DNA from: Selaginella moellendorffii
Lineage: Eukaryota > Streptophyta > Lycopodiopsida > Selaginellales > Selaginellaceae
Direction: 5' to 3'
Length of the DNA: 36,880 bases
Assembly: GCF_000143415.4 (NCBI RefSeq)
Contig: NW_003314311.1
Location: 341,579 to 378,458 of the forward strand
In this document: positions 22,001 to 33,400 of the stretch, piece by piece
Layout: each line of letters starts with the position of its first letter
Position numbering within the stretch: position 1 is the first letter of the stretch
The notes under the pieces: generated by a model
Databases searched by the model: none
Seen by the model: only the letters and a program-made list of their open reading frames with translations
Told to the model about the DNA's origin: nothing
Program-made: the position numbers and the translations under genes

Positions 22001-23943
22001 TTGTACGCCAAACTTGTTGTGCTCCTTGTGAAGGTAAGAGTTGAAGAATCTTAACCATGGACTGTCTCAAACAATATTGGCTCATGCAGTTTTATGCGGC
22101 GGAATCAACAGCAAATAAAGTCGGCCTTCTTAACAGAGTTCGTGATTGATGTGTTATTCCCAGCTGCTGCTCCTTATGCTTGGTATTTGTATCAGGTTTT
22201 GAACGTGACTGTGCGCGTGATTCAAAAGGACGCTGACGAGAAGAAAACTTCGTTTCAGCCGCGTCCTTACTTCCGCTTGTTTCTAACATGGCTCATGGAT
22301 TTTAATGCGCCAGACCCATCATTGGATTCTAGCGTTTATCAGGTACGTGCTTTTGGTCCACTTCAATTGATTTTATGGATTGGAGCAGATTCTTCTTTCC
22401 TTCACCAATGCCCTCACGATGTTGCAACCCCTGAACACGCCGGGATGGAGGTGTGGTATATAATACCTCTGTGGTTTGTTTAATTTGCTGTCTCTCTTGC
22501 AGCTTTGTGTGGTTGGAGTTGATTAGTCATCGTACCTTTATGCCGAAGCAACTTTTAGTTCAGCAACCGAAAGGCTGGCCGAATTTTCAACGCCTCCTTG
22601 TATCGCTTTTCAGATTTATGGACCCCTACTTGAGAAGTGCGGAACTCAGTGACCCGGTAAGCTTGGACCACGATGTCTAGCACCCAGACTCATTTGTCGG
22701 TTTAAACTTTTACAGATCAGGCTGCTGTACAAAGGCACTTTACGCGTGTTGCTTGTGCTCCTCCACGACTTCCCAGAGTTCCTCTGCGATTATCATTTCA
22801 GCTTCTGCGACGTCATTCCCCCGAGCTGTATTCAAATGCGTAATCTCATACTGAGCGCATTCCCACGAAATATGCGACTGCCAGATCCATTTACTCCAAA
22901 CTTGAAGGTATTCCGTGCATTGTTGTTGACGTCTTTGTGACAATGGTATTTGCGCAGGTCGATTTGTTGCCGGAAATAAGCCATCCTCCTCGCATACTGT
23001 CTGATGTGGAAGCTGCCTTGAAAAGCAAGCAACTCAAGGGTGACGTTGACGAGTATTTGAAGGTGTGTGAGCTTGTTTCGTCAGAGTGCACAATATAACG
23101 TGCTCTTCATTTGCAGACGCGCCTGTCACCACCCTTGTTTCTTGTCGATTTGAAGCAGCGGCTGCTATTGTCACAGCACGAATCCGGATTGAGTGGAACG
23201 CGGTACAACGTCCCTCTGATAAACTCGCTGGTGCTCTATGTGGGAATGCAGGTATGCGAATGCTACTTACTGCTGTGACGAGGCATTACGCCATTCTTTT
23301 TGCAGGCAATCCAACAGCTACAGGCAAAGACCGCCCCGCAAATCGGTGTCCCGACCGCGCCTATCACGCACAGCGCTCCCATGGACATATTCCAGAAGCT
23401 GATTGTAGAGCTTGATACCGAGGGCCGCTACTTGTTCCTCAACGCCATCGCCAACCAGCTCCGCTATCCAAACAACCATACGCATTACTTCTCGTGCGTG
23501 TTGCTCTACTTGTTCGCCGAAGCCAGCCAGGTAAGCTTTCCTTTTGTGCTCTTCTATGTAGGCTCTAGCTCAATCCTTGCGCTTTGCTTCAAAGCAGGAG
23601 ATCATCCAAGAGCAAATCACGAGAGTTTTGCTGGAAAGGCTCATCGTCAACCGTCCTCATCCGTGGGGTCTGCTCATCACTTTCATCGAGCTAATCAAGG
23701 TATGGGGGAGATCGTTGTCCCTCCTTTCTTCTTTCTCCTTTTCGTTAGAAATATCTCTCACCACGCTCCCTTTATCTCGCGCAGAATCCCCGCTACAACT
23801 TTTGGAACCACGCATTCGTGCGATGCGCTCCGGAGATCGACAGGCTGTTTGAATCGGTCGCGAGATCTTGCATGGGACCACCGGCGAAGCCGACGGACGA
23901 GGAGATCAACGCGAGCTTGAGCGCCGAGGCGATCAAAGGCTAA
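16032..23943 (+). CDS. NOT1: CCR4-NOT complex scaffold subunit NOT1
   Basis: I resolved 42 exons with short introns, all with GT/AG sites and consistent phase, from ATG 16032 to TAA 23941-23943, giving 1,912 residues. NOT1 is the scaffold of the cytoplasmic deadenylase CCR4-NOT. The N-terminal part shows the plant NOT1 HEAT-repeat signature ([41 protein letters not shown]-type motifs). The MIF4G domain, which binds CAF1, is at about 735-950 ([50 protein letters not shown]). The CNOT9-binding DUF3819 region is about 1060-1200 ([35 protein letters not shown]). The C-terminal NOT1 domain that docks NOT2/NOT3 is about 1385-1905 ([80 protein letters not shown]). It is some 450 residues shorter than the Arabidopsis protein as I remember it, and the first ~200 residues have no room here. 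Confidence 0.96.
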
Positions 23944-24635
23944 ACAAACACGCGTGAAGAAACCAAAAAGAAAAAAAGAGGAAGAACAAAAACTAGGAAA
24001 AAAAGGAAAGAACGATCGAAGAGAGGAGTGTAAGTAACTCGGCCTCGTTCTTTTTGGTTTGTTTTTTTGCTCTCCCCATTTTCCCTTGTTTTTGTGTACA
24101 GCGCGATGTATCATAGAAATTTTTTTTTCCCCCTATCAACAAAATTTCCGTACAGTTCTCGTGTCATAAACGGCCATGCCTGGCGGGTGGACCACACCCG
24201 TCCGTACGGTGGGATGGGCGGCCATGAGGCGCCAAACAAGCCTTTGTTTGTACTTCCGGCCGGCCAATGAGAAACGCGCGCTATACGCGACCTGCCCCTT
24301 TCTGGGGAGCAGTGACGGAAGAATCAATGTCTCTTCCCGACAAGCCCCTCCCCTCCAACCGCAACTTCTACCGACAAGGGTAACCAGTGGTAAAAACAAC
24401 GACCGTATTACCGCCACTGATATTTTACCAACGAGATTTTTGTTTTCTACTTTTCTCCTTTTACCCCGCCGTCAGTGTGACACTAGAAACCCACTGTAAA
24501 GGTGCTGCGAGGGCAGCTCCACATTTGGCTGATATCTTCGTATCATATTTCCATTCTCTTCTCTCTTTTTCTCTCCTCTTTTTGGAGAGAACGTTATCTC
24601 TCTCTCCATTCCACTCTACTTCCTCTCCAATTCCC
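23944..24635. other. Intergenic stretch, NOT1 3' end to HLH gene
   Basis: Contains the NOT1 3' flank and the promoter and leader of the next gene. Bases 24180-24240 are GC-rich with GTGGACCACACC; the same string reappears near 28013. A pyrimidine-rich CT-repeat leader (24553-24630) precedes the ATG at 24636. No coding sequence is supported. Confidence 0.45.
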
Positions 24636-25483
24636 ATGGGATGCAAGCGGCGGAGGATGCAATCGCGCGAATCTTTGCAGAGCACGGTGGTGGAGGAGAA
24701 ATCCAGAGGCTCGGTGGTGGTGGTGGCGGCGGAGGAGGAGCGGAGCAATGGCGGTGAGGAGGCGGAGGAGTCGGGGTGGACGACTTACTTGGATCAGCAG
24801 CCATTGTCATTGTCTCCTCGAGTCCAAGAACCACAAGCTCGAAGGCCGCGAAAGAGATCGCTCGCTCGCCAGGATTCCACGCTCTCGGTGCTCTCAGACG
24901 CCTCCTCGGGGCCAGTCACGGATCATCGATCGCAAGAACAAGTAAGAGCAAGTTACTTTTTTTTTTCCTCGTTTTTCTGGCATTTATTTGCTTCATCACA
25001 GGCTGGAGAAAACATACTCAAGTCATTATTTAATGAAGACAACGAATCAGAGATTGACAATGTAAGCTATTCCTTTGTGGTTTCAAGATGGAAGAACCAT
25101 TGTTTTATCTCGTTTGGTCCTCACTTCCATTTCTTTCGTTTTTTTCGTGTCTCAAAAAAACTTTAGGGAGCTTTCGAGGCCATTGAAAGTCAACTTTGTG
25201 TTCTTCGGCGATTGATACCAGATGGAAACAAGGTAGACGAGATCAAAAAAAAATCTCACAGCCAAAAAATCTCTCTTGTTTAGTTTCACGACGAAGAAAT
25301 GTTGGACAAAGCGATCGAATATGTACATTTCCTGCAGAGGAAAATCCAGGTAAACAAATCAATTGCAAACCTTTACTAAAGATTTGTTCACTCGTCTCGT
25401 AGATATTCGAATCTAAATGGCAACGCAATTTACAAGAGCGAGGCTTGTGTTTGATCCCAGTCTCAATGCTAAAGCTCGTTTGA
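24636..25483 (+). CDS. Putative atypical helix-loop-helix protein
   Basis: Five exons: 24636-24941, 25002-25061, 25167-25232, 25284-25349 and 25403-25483, all multiples of three, giving 192 residues. The N-terminal 100 residues are low-complexity and charged, with CKRRRM at the start and RRPRKRSLAR near 79. The C-terminal half has a helix-loop-helix-like pattern: IESQLCVLRRLIPDGNK as helix 1 plus loop, then EEMLDKAIEYVHFLQRKIQ as helix 2, followed by FESKWQRNLQERGLCLIPVSM. The RRLIP and DKAIEYVHFLQ motifs and the GLCLIPVS tail are typical of plant bHLH-type proteins. No HER-type basic DNA-contact region precedes helix 1, so it probably acts by dimerising with other bHLH factors. The family assignment is by pattern only. 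It converges with the RING gene, 90 bases away. Confidence 0.72.
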
Positions 25484-25573
25484 TTCGTGCCAAAGCCCCC
25501 AATCAGAATTTTGGATTTGCTGCCACGACAGTAGCGTGCACAATTAGAAAATATGATTTGATATTTACATACA

Positions 25574-27386
25574 TTAGAAAATTTGAGGGAGGAGGCTGGT
25601 TCTGCCATCCGCAAATGATCGAAAGTTTGCAAACTTGACCACTGCTCGGCACAGGGGGCAAGTTCTCTCTCTTTCAAACCTGTAACATCAAACAAAAGAG
25701 CCTCAGTTCTGTCACATAACGATTCAAACGAGCAAGAAAAAAACAAAAGCCCAGCCCTTACCATTCCGAAACGCAGTCCTCGCAAAATATATGCTTGCAC
25801 CGGAGAGATATCGGGGAATGCATCTTCTCCTGGCAAATCGCACACATGTCCCCGGCTGCAAGGACCTGCCGATCAAAGAAAACAAAAAAGATACCACGCG
25901 TGAAGGCCTTTTTCCAGAGTGTCGTTCGTAGAAGATACAAAAGACAAACCTCATCCGAACTGGCAGCGCTCCCGTATTGTACTTCGCAACGAGTGACAAG
26001 ACCCACTGCCCCGATAAACTCTCGTACCTGGAACCACGCACGAGCCTTCAGCCGACGAAAGAGACAATCCCAAATCTCAAGTCATTTTACCTTCGAGAAC
26101 ACTGAAGTTAACTTGAAAGTGAGGTATAGACCCGTTGTCAGCGAGGAGAACACGTTGCCGTACTCTTTGTTGAGAAAGAACCGGTACCAAACTGGTCCGG
26201 GTATCAAAGCTCGGACCAGGAGCAAAAGATACTCCACCGCTGTTAGGAGTTGGCCCTGGAAGAATTGACAGACCTTGAGATTAGAAAAGGTCGAAAAAAA
26301 AAAAAAGCTGCATGGAAGTGGGATAGCTATCCAACCTGTTTGCGAAAATGACGCCCCCTGGTGCTCTTACATGTCAAAAGAAGCACGCACTTGACAGCCA
26401 TTCCCGCCTGCCGCACCATTACATCTGCGAGCGGAGGGAGGACAGTGAGAAAAGAAAGAAATCTAAGCCAGCTCGAAACATACCATTCACCACGATTGTG
26501 AAAATGGCCTCCCAAAACTTTGGAATCTTCCGCGGCGGAAGCAGCAGCAATGGCTTCCAAATGGCCTCGCTAGTATACCACGAATACACTAGAACTATAT
26601 GACATACCAACACGATGCCCACAGCCGCTGTCATAAGTTTCTTCCGTTCACCCTGTGCAACAAAGAAGAAAAACGAAAATGAAAAGCCATTAGGCTCCGA
26701 TTGCGAGGCAAGATATCAATCTCTTGTACCTTCAGTGCTGTTTGCCTGCGAAGAACAACATTCGCTCTGATCATCACGGCAGTGAGACCAACCGTGACCG
26801 CTATACCTTCCAGATGTTGACGAATGAAAACGAAGAGCAAAAGGACCGTAAAAGGCAATACGTTTTCCAACCATCTCGCAAGTGGCTGGAAGTCATATCT
26901 TTGCGTAGTGGTAGTCGTCGCAGCGGGCGCCTCCCTGGAACTAGGATCACCACCGGCAACCTCTCCACCAACGTTGAATCGTGGAGAACCTCCCAGCTCC
27001 TCATCACCACCACCTATCGCTAACGAAGTACTCGAGCCATTCTCTCCACTCAATCCTCTAGAAGAGGAAGAAGAAGAGGAAGAGCTCGGCGCTATTCTAA
27101 TCTCCTCGTCCTCGCCGATAATTCTAATCGCTACCTCGCCGCTGCCACCACCACCCCCACCGCCGACTAATCTATCGCTGCTGCCACTACTGCGGACTAA
27201 GCTCCCGGATTCTAGCTGCGAGGAGGAGTGAGACCTGCCAGGGATCAATCCGGAGACCTCGAGCACGGTCGACAGCGATCGCGGGAAGAGGTTGAGGTTG
27301 AAGAGGAATTGCGCGCCATAGCTGCTGGCGCCGCTGGCGCTGGCCACGGCGCTGCTGCTCCGGTGAGCGTCCATACCTAGATCCAT
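25574..27386 (-). CDS. Membrane RING-HC E3 ubiquitin ligase, RNFT1/2-like
   Basis: Seven minus-strand exons: 27386-26730, 26652-26484, 26424-26336, 26255-26091, 26027-25950, 25865-25762 and 25679-25574, in phase, 455 residues. The frame opens at a GTG (27419), but the first ATG is 27386. The first 170 residues are low-complexity, with Gly and Ser runs. Several hydrophobic segments follow: [13 protein letters not shown] at about 176, [13 protein letters not shown] at about 195, [15 protein letters not shown] at about 227, and AVKCVLLL and [13 protein letters not shown] further on. The C-terminal RING is complete: C394, C397, C409, H411, C414, C417, C428, C431 (C3HC4). [19 protein letters not shown] is the hallmark of RNFT (transmembrane RING) proteins, which act in ER-linked protein quality control in animals. 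The plant role is inferred. Confidence 0.92.
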
Positions 27387-30344
27387 GCGAGACCGCGATC
27401 GATCGAGCCCTACCTCCACATTCTAGCGCGCATCGCCTGCGTTCTAGGGCTTGGTGATTTTAGGTCACTAGATTTTAGGGCAATCCTGTTCTTGTAAAAG
27501 GCATATCCTTCCATTGAGGCACCACCTTTAGGACTTTAAAGGCGAATCTTTGATAGAAGTACGTATTCCAATGCATTCCATTGTAGCCCTTTAAACGTCA
27601 AATCCTTTTTTCCAGTCCCAGGGTACCTTTGTTTCAAAAGGTTTTCTCCACAGCTTTCTTGTCCAGATCTCAGTGGCAATAGCATCTCTCGAATTATAGT
27701 GTTTTGTGTGGAAACGCCTTTTCTCCTCTTGTTTTCTAGAGAAGAAAAAATCCCGAGTTTTTTTTATATGAATTTATTTTCTTTCTTGCGCTGCAAAGCT
27801 AAAAGGCTGGTCTATAATACAAAAAACACCAAAAGCAGGGAATCTCCGTGGATCGATCGATTTCAAGGCCCAAAGATTCGCTGCTTTTGCGCCCAGAAAA
27901 GAAAGGGGCGCGGGGCATTCATCTCGGCCGATTTGGAAGCTTTTCAAAGGCTTTGAAAATTGCGGCCACGGACGTACACAAGGACACGCGGTCTGGTGGC
28001 CGCTTGTGACTTGTGGACCACACCTGGCCACCACCTTTCTCTCGCCACCTTTCTCCGTGTAGTCTTTCCATTCGAATTCTCTCCAAGGCGTTTATTGTGC
28101 TCGATCTAGATTCGTCTCGACCTTGACTCTAGAAAAATCAAACTCTTTTCTAACCATAGCCAAATACATCTATCAAAAAGGTGTCGTGGAGAAAATATCA
28201 ATCTCCCTATCGCAATGCCAGCGCACTTTGAGAGAAAAAAAAAAGAAAGGGCGTTTGAGCTATCACACAGGTCTCATTCGCGCACCAAAAGGCTGCATGG
28301 AGAGAGGAAGAAGAGACAACAAATGGGGCGGATATGCCGGAATCTTTTTCCTTGCAACTTAATACTCAAAAGTTCTCTGTTGGAACTTTTGGGCGGGAGC
28401 CGAATCGACGGTGCACTGTCTGCATTTGTTTGTTTAGACGGCTCTGGTGCGCCAGGAGGGAATCAGCCCTGTTAGATACTATACCAATATATTTTACGTA
28501 TATCTTATGTAGAAATACTCAAAAATACTTTAAAAAACGTAGAATTGTCCTGAGCCCTCATGATGAAATCCACAGACCAGAGCGCAATAATAGAGAAACC
28601 AAGTAATAATGTGAAAACTTTATAGAAATAGCAAGTGATCGCATATATGATAAAACTTTGCTTTCCAAGCAGGCACGGTGACAGTATTCGGAGTCTTGAG
28701 GGCGAGATAGATCGCGCCAGCCATACTTTACTAATTCCCAGAAATTATTTCTAGAAATAAAATAATTCCAGGAGGTCTATTTCCCTGGATGATCTTTGGC
28801 TACACTCAACGTGTGCAATGCAACAGAGCGAGAGCAGGGCGCAATCCAATACAGCCTTGAACAGCACAGAAACAAGATCTAACAACACATTTTCATGGCA
28901 GGCTTTTCTATCTCTTTGGTCAGTGTGAAACCTTTTTTATTAAAATTTTCTTTCTGCGCGTCTCTCGAAAAATTCCTTTTTTCTCTCTTTGTGGAAAAAG
29001 CCGGGAGAGGGACGTGGTTGCAGCCTTTGGCCCAGTGTTGAGGTTGAGGTTGAATGGTGCCATGATGAACCCACCTTCCTGCAAAACACTACAAGCGAGA
29101 GCGACAAGCCTGACCTAAAAGTTTATTTTCTGTCACCAGAGAATATGCCCTGCCACGTCAGTGGCCGCGTGGCGGCCACTCTGGCGCACACCCCCCGCCG
29201 ACGTGTCAAAGCATTGGGTAAAGGTAAAAGGCTTTCAGAGGAAAGTGAAAGGGAAAGAAGCCCCACGACCTTTTACAAAAGCCTTGGCTTCTTTTCGAAT
29301 AAAAACAATCATTTATATGCTTTAATAACGCATTGGGTGTATTTCACGAGGGCGGAGTTTGTTTTTCGATAAATTCACAAAACGGATTTAGCGTAATAAT
29401 TTGATTCGATAATTGGCAGGGCTTTTTACAATGATGGAGCTACCTTTAGGGCATTATTTGCTCGGCCAAACGAAAAAAGAAAGGGAACTGCGAAAAAAAC
29501 AGCCCAACACACCGACAGCCAGAAAGAATGAGAGGAACCAAAAAGCCTTCTCGCGAGGAGAAGTTATAGATGGAGGGCGACGCTTGGCAGCCGTCCAGGT
29601 GGCGCCTCCTGGACCGTCCAACTGGGGGGGGGAAAAGAAAGCGAAAGGTCCAGTCAAAGAGGCCTGTGGTCCGCGGTGGCCCTCCGTTGGATCATTCCGA
29701 AGCCCCGCGGCCCTTGTCGTCCATCGATTCGGACATTCCGTGGCGGAACTCCCAGCGCTCGACTGTTGACCGGTACGGAAGGGGGAAAGAAGGGGTACGG
29801 CCGGCCCCATGGCTCCCTTGAATTTTCGTGGTCTCTCAAAGAGTGTTTTGTTCTCTTGCCAAGCGCGCGAGTGAGTGAGAGCGAGGGGAAAAAGGGGAAT
29901 TTCGGGATTGTCAATGCGCGCGGCTGGGGCGTAGAATCCTTGGCAGCGGCCGCTAGCTGGAGTAGATGATGCTGCAATTCGCGCGGAAAGAAGACGCCGG
30001 AGCTTGCGATGATGATGCCGCGTTTGTCCTGTTGCTCTAGCAATGGATCTCTAGAAATTGGCCAGACGCCACAGCGCTAGATCGTGAGCGCGCGAGCACA
30101 CAAGGGATCGATAGCGTCAGGCGGGCTTTGGGCGCGCATTGGAGTCAGGGATTCCACTTGGCGCCCGGGACGAAGATGTCGATGGTTTCCTATGGCGCGC
30201 CAAGCGTCGCGCTCGAAGAAAAGTAGCGTCGAGCCGGAAGAGCGCTGGATTGCTGCGCTAGAAAAGGCGTGGATCGCAGAGAATTGGAAAGGCGAGCCAT
30301 CGCAGCGCATGAACCGCCGATTTGAATAGTTAACTGTTCTTGCA
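27387..30344. other. 3-kb gene-free region between RNFT-like and SMXL genes
   Basis: No gene is supported. It is the longest empty stretch in the gene-rich part and probably carries the SMXL promoter and a long leader. Seen here: GC-rich patches near 27960-28030 and 29150-29215, the latter with the ACGT-core motifs CCACGTCA (29154-29161) and GACGTGTC (29201-29208). There is an imperfect 22-bp palindrome at 29593-29614 and many short A-rich runs. All open frames are short, lack known domains and overlap on both strands. Confidence 0.5.
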
Positions 30345-30349
30345 AGAAC

Positions 30350-30379
30350 AAGAGAGAGAGAGTGAGAGAGAGAGAGAGG
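30350..30379 (+). repeat. GA microsatellite in the SMXL leader
   Basis: An AG/GAG-rich run, with one GT interruption, ends about 40 bases before the SMXL ATG at 30418. GA repeats in leaders can bind GAGA-type plant factors (BBR/BPC). Here the position is seen; the role is inferred. Confidence 0.7.
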
Positions 30380-30417
30380 AGTCGAGGGAGGGAGGAATTC
30401 GATCTCGGGGAGGAGAT

Positions 30418-33400
30418 ATGAGAGGAGCTGGGATCGCGACGGTGCAGCAGACGCTCACATCCGACGCAGCGGCGGTGCTCAAGCGCGCGATCGGCGATGC
30501 CCAGCGCCGCGGCCACTCCCAGGTCACTCCACTCCACGTCGCGGCCAGCCTCATCGCGTCCCCGGCCGGAATGCTCCAGCACGCTTGCATCCAATCGCAC
30601 CGCCAGGCGCCGCATCCACTGCATTGCCGGGCGCTGGAGCTGTGCTTCAATGTCGCGCTGGAGCGATTGCCCGCGGCCAACGCCCAGAATTCCTCCTCGG
30701 CGGACAGCGGCAATCTCTCCTCCAGCGGCGGACAATCGATCGCGACGCTGTCCAACGCGCTGGTGGCGGCGCTCAAGCGCGCGCAAGCGCACCAGCGCCG
30801 CGGATGCCCCGAGCAGCAGCAAGTGCCGCTGCTAGCCGTGAAAGTGGAGATGGAGCAGCTCGTCATCTCGATTCTAGACGATCCGAGCGTGAGCCGGGTG
30901 ATGCGCGAGGCCGGATTCTCGAGCACTCGCGCGAAGAACAGCCTCGAGGCGGCGCTCCATCGCCACCAGCCCGTACCACCCCTGGCCGAAATTGGCGAGA
31001 CCTTCCGTACTGGCCTTGGGCCGTGCTCGATCGAGAAGCCCAGCTCCAGCTCCAGGGAGACCGACGCCGCCATCGCTACGCTCTCCAGGCGGCGCAAGCG
31101 CAATCCAGTGCTCCTGGGCGACGATGGAGCCGCGAATTCGGTGCTCAAGGAGCTCGTCTCGCGGATCGAGGGCGATCGCGAGCTGCGCGACGCGAGGATC
31201 CTGTTCGTGGAGCGCGGATTTGGGTTCTCCAAGGACGCGACTCAGCGCTCGCTGGTGGAGATCTCGGGGGCGGTGGAGGAGTGTGGGCGAGTGGTGGCGG
31301 TGCTGGGGAGCTTGGCGTGGTGCGTGGAGGTGTCGGCTATGGCGAATGCGGTGATGGGCGATCTCGCGAAGATCCTGGACAGGGCCGAGAGTAAGCTCTG
31401 GTTGATCGCTACCGCGAGTAGCCAGTGCTACATGAGGTTTCTAGCGCAGTATCCAGCGATGGAGAGTGGGCTGGGATTCCAGCCATTGCCCATCTCCACG
31501 AACTCCATTCCATCTATACGTCCAAGGTAAAGTTTAGCTTTTCTTTGATAGAGACTAGCTTTTTCTTTCATGGTCTTCATCTTGTTTGGATTTCCATAGC
31601 TTCTTCTATGTTTTGCCACCATAGCTACTTGATCTTCTTCTTTGTTTTGCCATAGCTTCTTTCTTTGATTTGCCATAGAATTTTCTTCTTCTTTTCTTTT
31701 TTTGTTGTTCCATAGCTTCTTCCTCTTCTTTTGCCATGGTTTTATTGGATATAGCTTCTTCTTCTTTGATTTTCCATAGCTTCTTCTTCATGGTTTCATT
31801 GGATGTAGCTTCTTCTTCTTTGTTTTCCATAGCTGCTTCATCTTCTTTGTTTTTCCATGGTTTTATTGGATGTTCTTCTTTGTTTTTCCATAGCTTCTTC
31901 TTCTTTGTTTTGCCATGGTTTTATTGGATATAGCTTTTTTCTTCTTCTTCGTTTTGCCATGGTTTGCTTGGATATATCTTTTCCGCTTTGATTTGGCATG
32001 TGTTTCTGCTTTTTCACCAATTTTTTCATATTGTTTTTGAGTGCTACATTTGTCAACTTTGTGTTCCTCCGTGTTTGCGTGCTTTTGTTTTTATTTTTTT
32101 TATGTTTTCCATTGGGCATTTTTCCTGTTCCGTGTGTCAACCTTCGAGTTCGTTCTTTTTCTTTTTATCTTATTTGGCTTTTTCTCGTGAATGTTGTCTG
32201 GCATGAGCTTTGCTGGTTGATCACTACTCTGACAATTGGAGACAAACTTTTCGCAGGTTTTCACTCGTCGAGAAACACGAACAGTCCTTTCCCCGCTTCC
32301 CAAAGATGCTGTTCAAGCTACCAGACGAGCACCATAACTTCGAGGATGTACGCTGCTGCGTCGAGTGCACTGCCAAGCTCGAGCACGAGAGCCTTGTGCT
32401 GCTCCAGGAGCGTCAATCCAAGACGGAGTCTGTGCAGTCGAGCTCCGGAGTCGAAGGCCTTCCGCTTTGGATGACGAGAAACAATCACACAATCACCTCC
32501 AAGCCGATCACACCACAGGTAGTAAACTAGCCATGAAAAGTTCTTGGCTAACTTGGTGTTCCTCTTGGAAACGCAGGAACCCACGCAACTCACGCGAGAG
32601 CTCCGAAAGAAGTGGAGCCGATACTGCCAACTTATGCATTCCAAGAGCTGTCTGCCATCGTTGCCAAACTTGATCGACAGCAACTCTTCCTCGAGCCAGA
32701 CTTCGAGTCCAAACGGGAAGATCCAGCAAGCTTCCAGGGGCCTCGACTTGAGTTCCAAGCCATGCCTCGCCAGTGCCAAAGCGACGTCCTCCAACTGGCT
32801 ATCGCTCTCGACAGTTACCGAATTGAGGGACTCAAGCGGTCCGGCTTTGTCTCTCGGACTCGGCAGCTCGGTTGACAAGCCAGCCAAGAACATCACCAAA
32901 GCTTCCAAAGTCACGACTGAACTAGCGCTTGGCACATCGAGCGTTCTTCTCGAGTCTCACCACGAGAGGCTCCAGGACACAAGCGGGTGCAAGCAGAGCT
33001 CGGTAGAGGCGTCCAAGATCAGGAGTGTTGAAATCGACGCAGCGGTGTCTTTCAAGAGCCTACACAAGAAACTCTGCGAGAGAGTCCCGTGGCAAAGTGA
33101 CGCTGCTGGTAAGATCGCTTCCACGGTTTCCCAGTGTAGAGCCGGGGACCGGAAGCGAGGATCCAACGTGAAAGGCGATACATGGCTGCTGCTCACGGGG
33201 CCGGACGTGATGGGAAAGAGAAAGATGGCGAAGGCTCTTGCGGAGGTCTACAACGATGGCAGGCTGGTTTTGATAAGCTTGAATCCGCGGAGGAGGAGGA
33301 GCCGCAAGAGTGCGTGGGAGTCCAAGGCCGAGCAGCAGGATGGCTTGAGCAGCCGGGGTCGGACAGTCACGGACAGGATAGCCGACGCGGTGAAGCTCAA

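Noticed and set aside
24461-24834. Minus-strand frames with proline runs opposite the HLH gene
   Set aside because: Complement of the GGTGGTGG and GAGGAG low-complexity coding region.
28123-29372. Several 80-130-codon frames in the large gap before SMXL
   Set aside because: No domains, no splice-consistent partners, and frames are open on both strands because of composition.
29654-30822. Long minus-strand frames opposite SMXL exon 1
   Set aside because: Shadow frames of GC-rich coding sequence; no recognisable domain.
31606-32140. Lys/Glu-rich minus-strand frames within SMXL intron 1
   Set aside because: Direct consequence of the CTT-type minisatellite.
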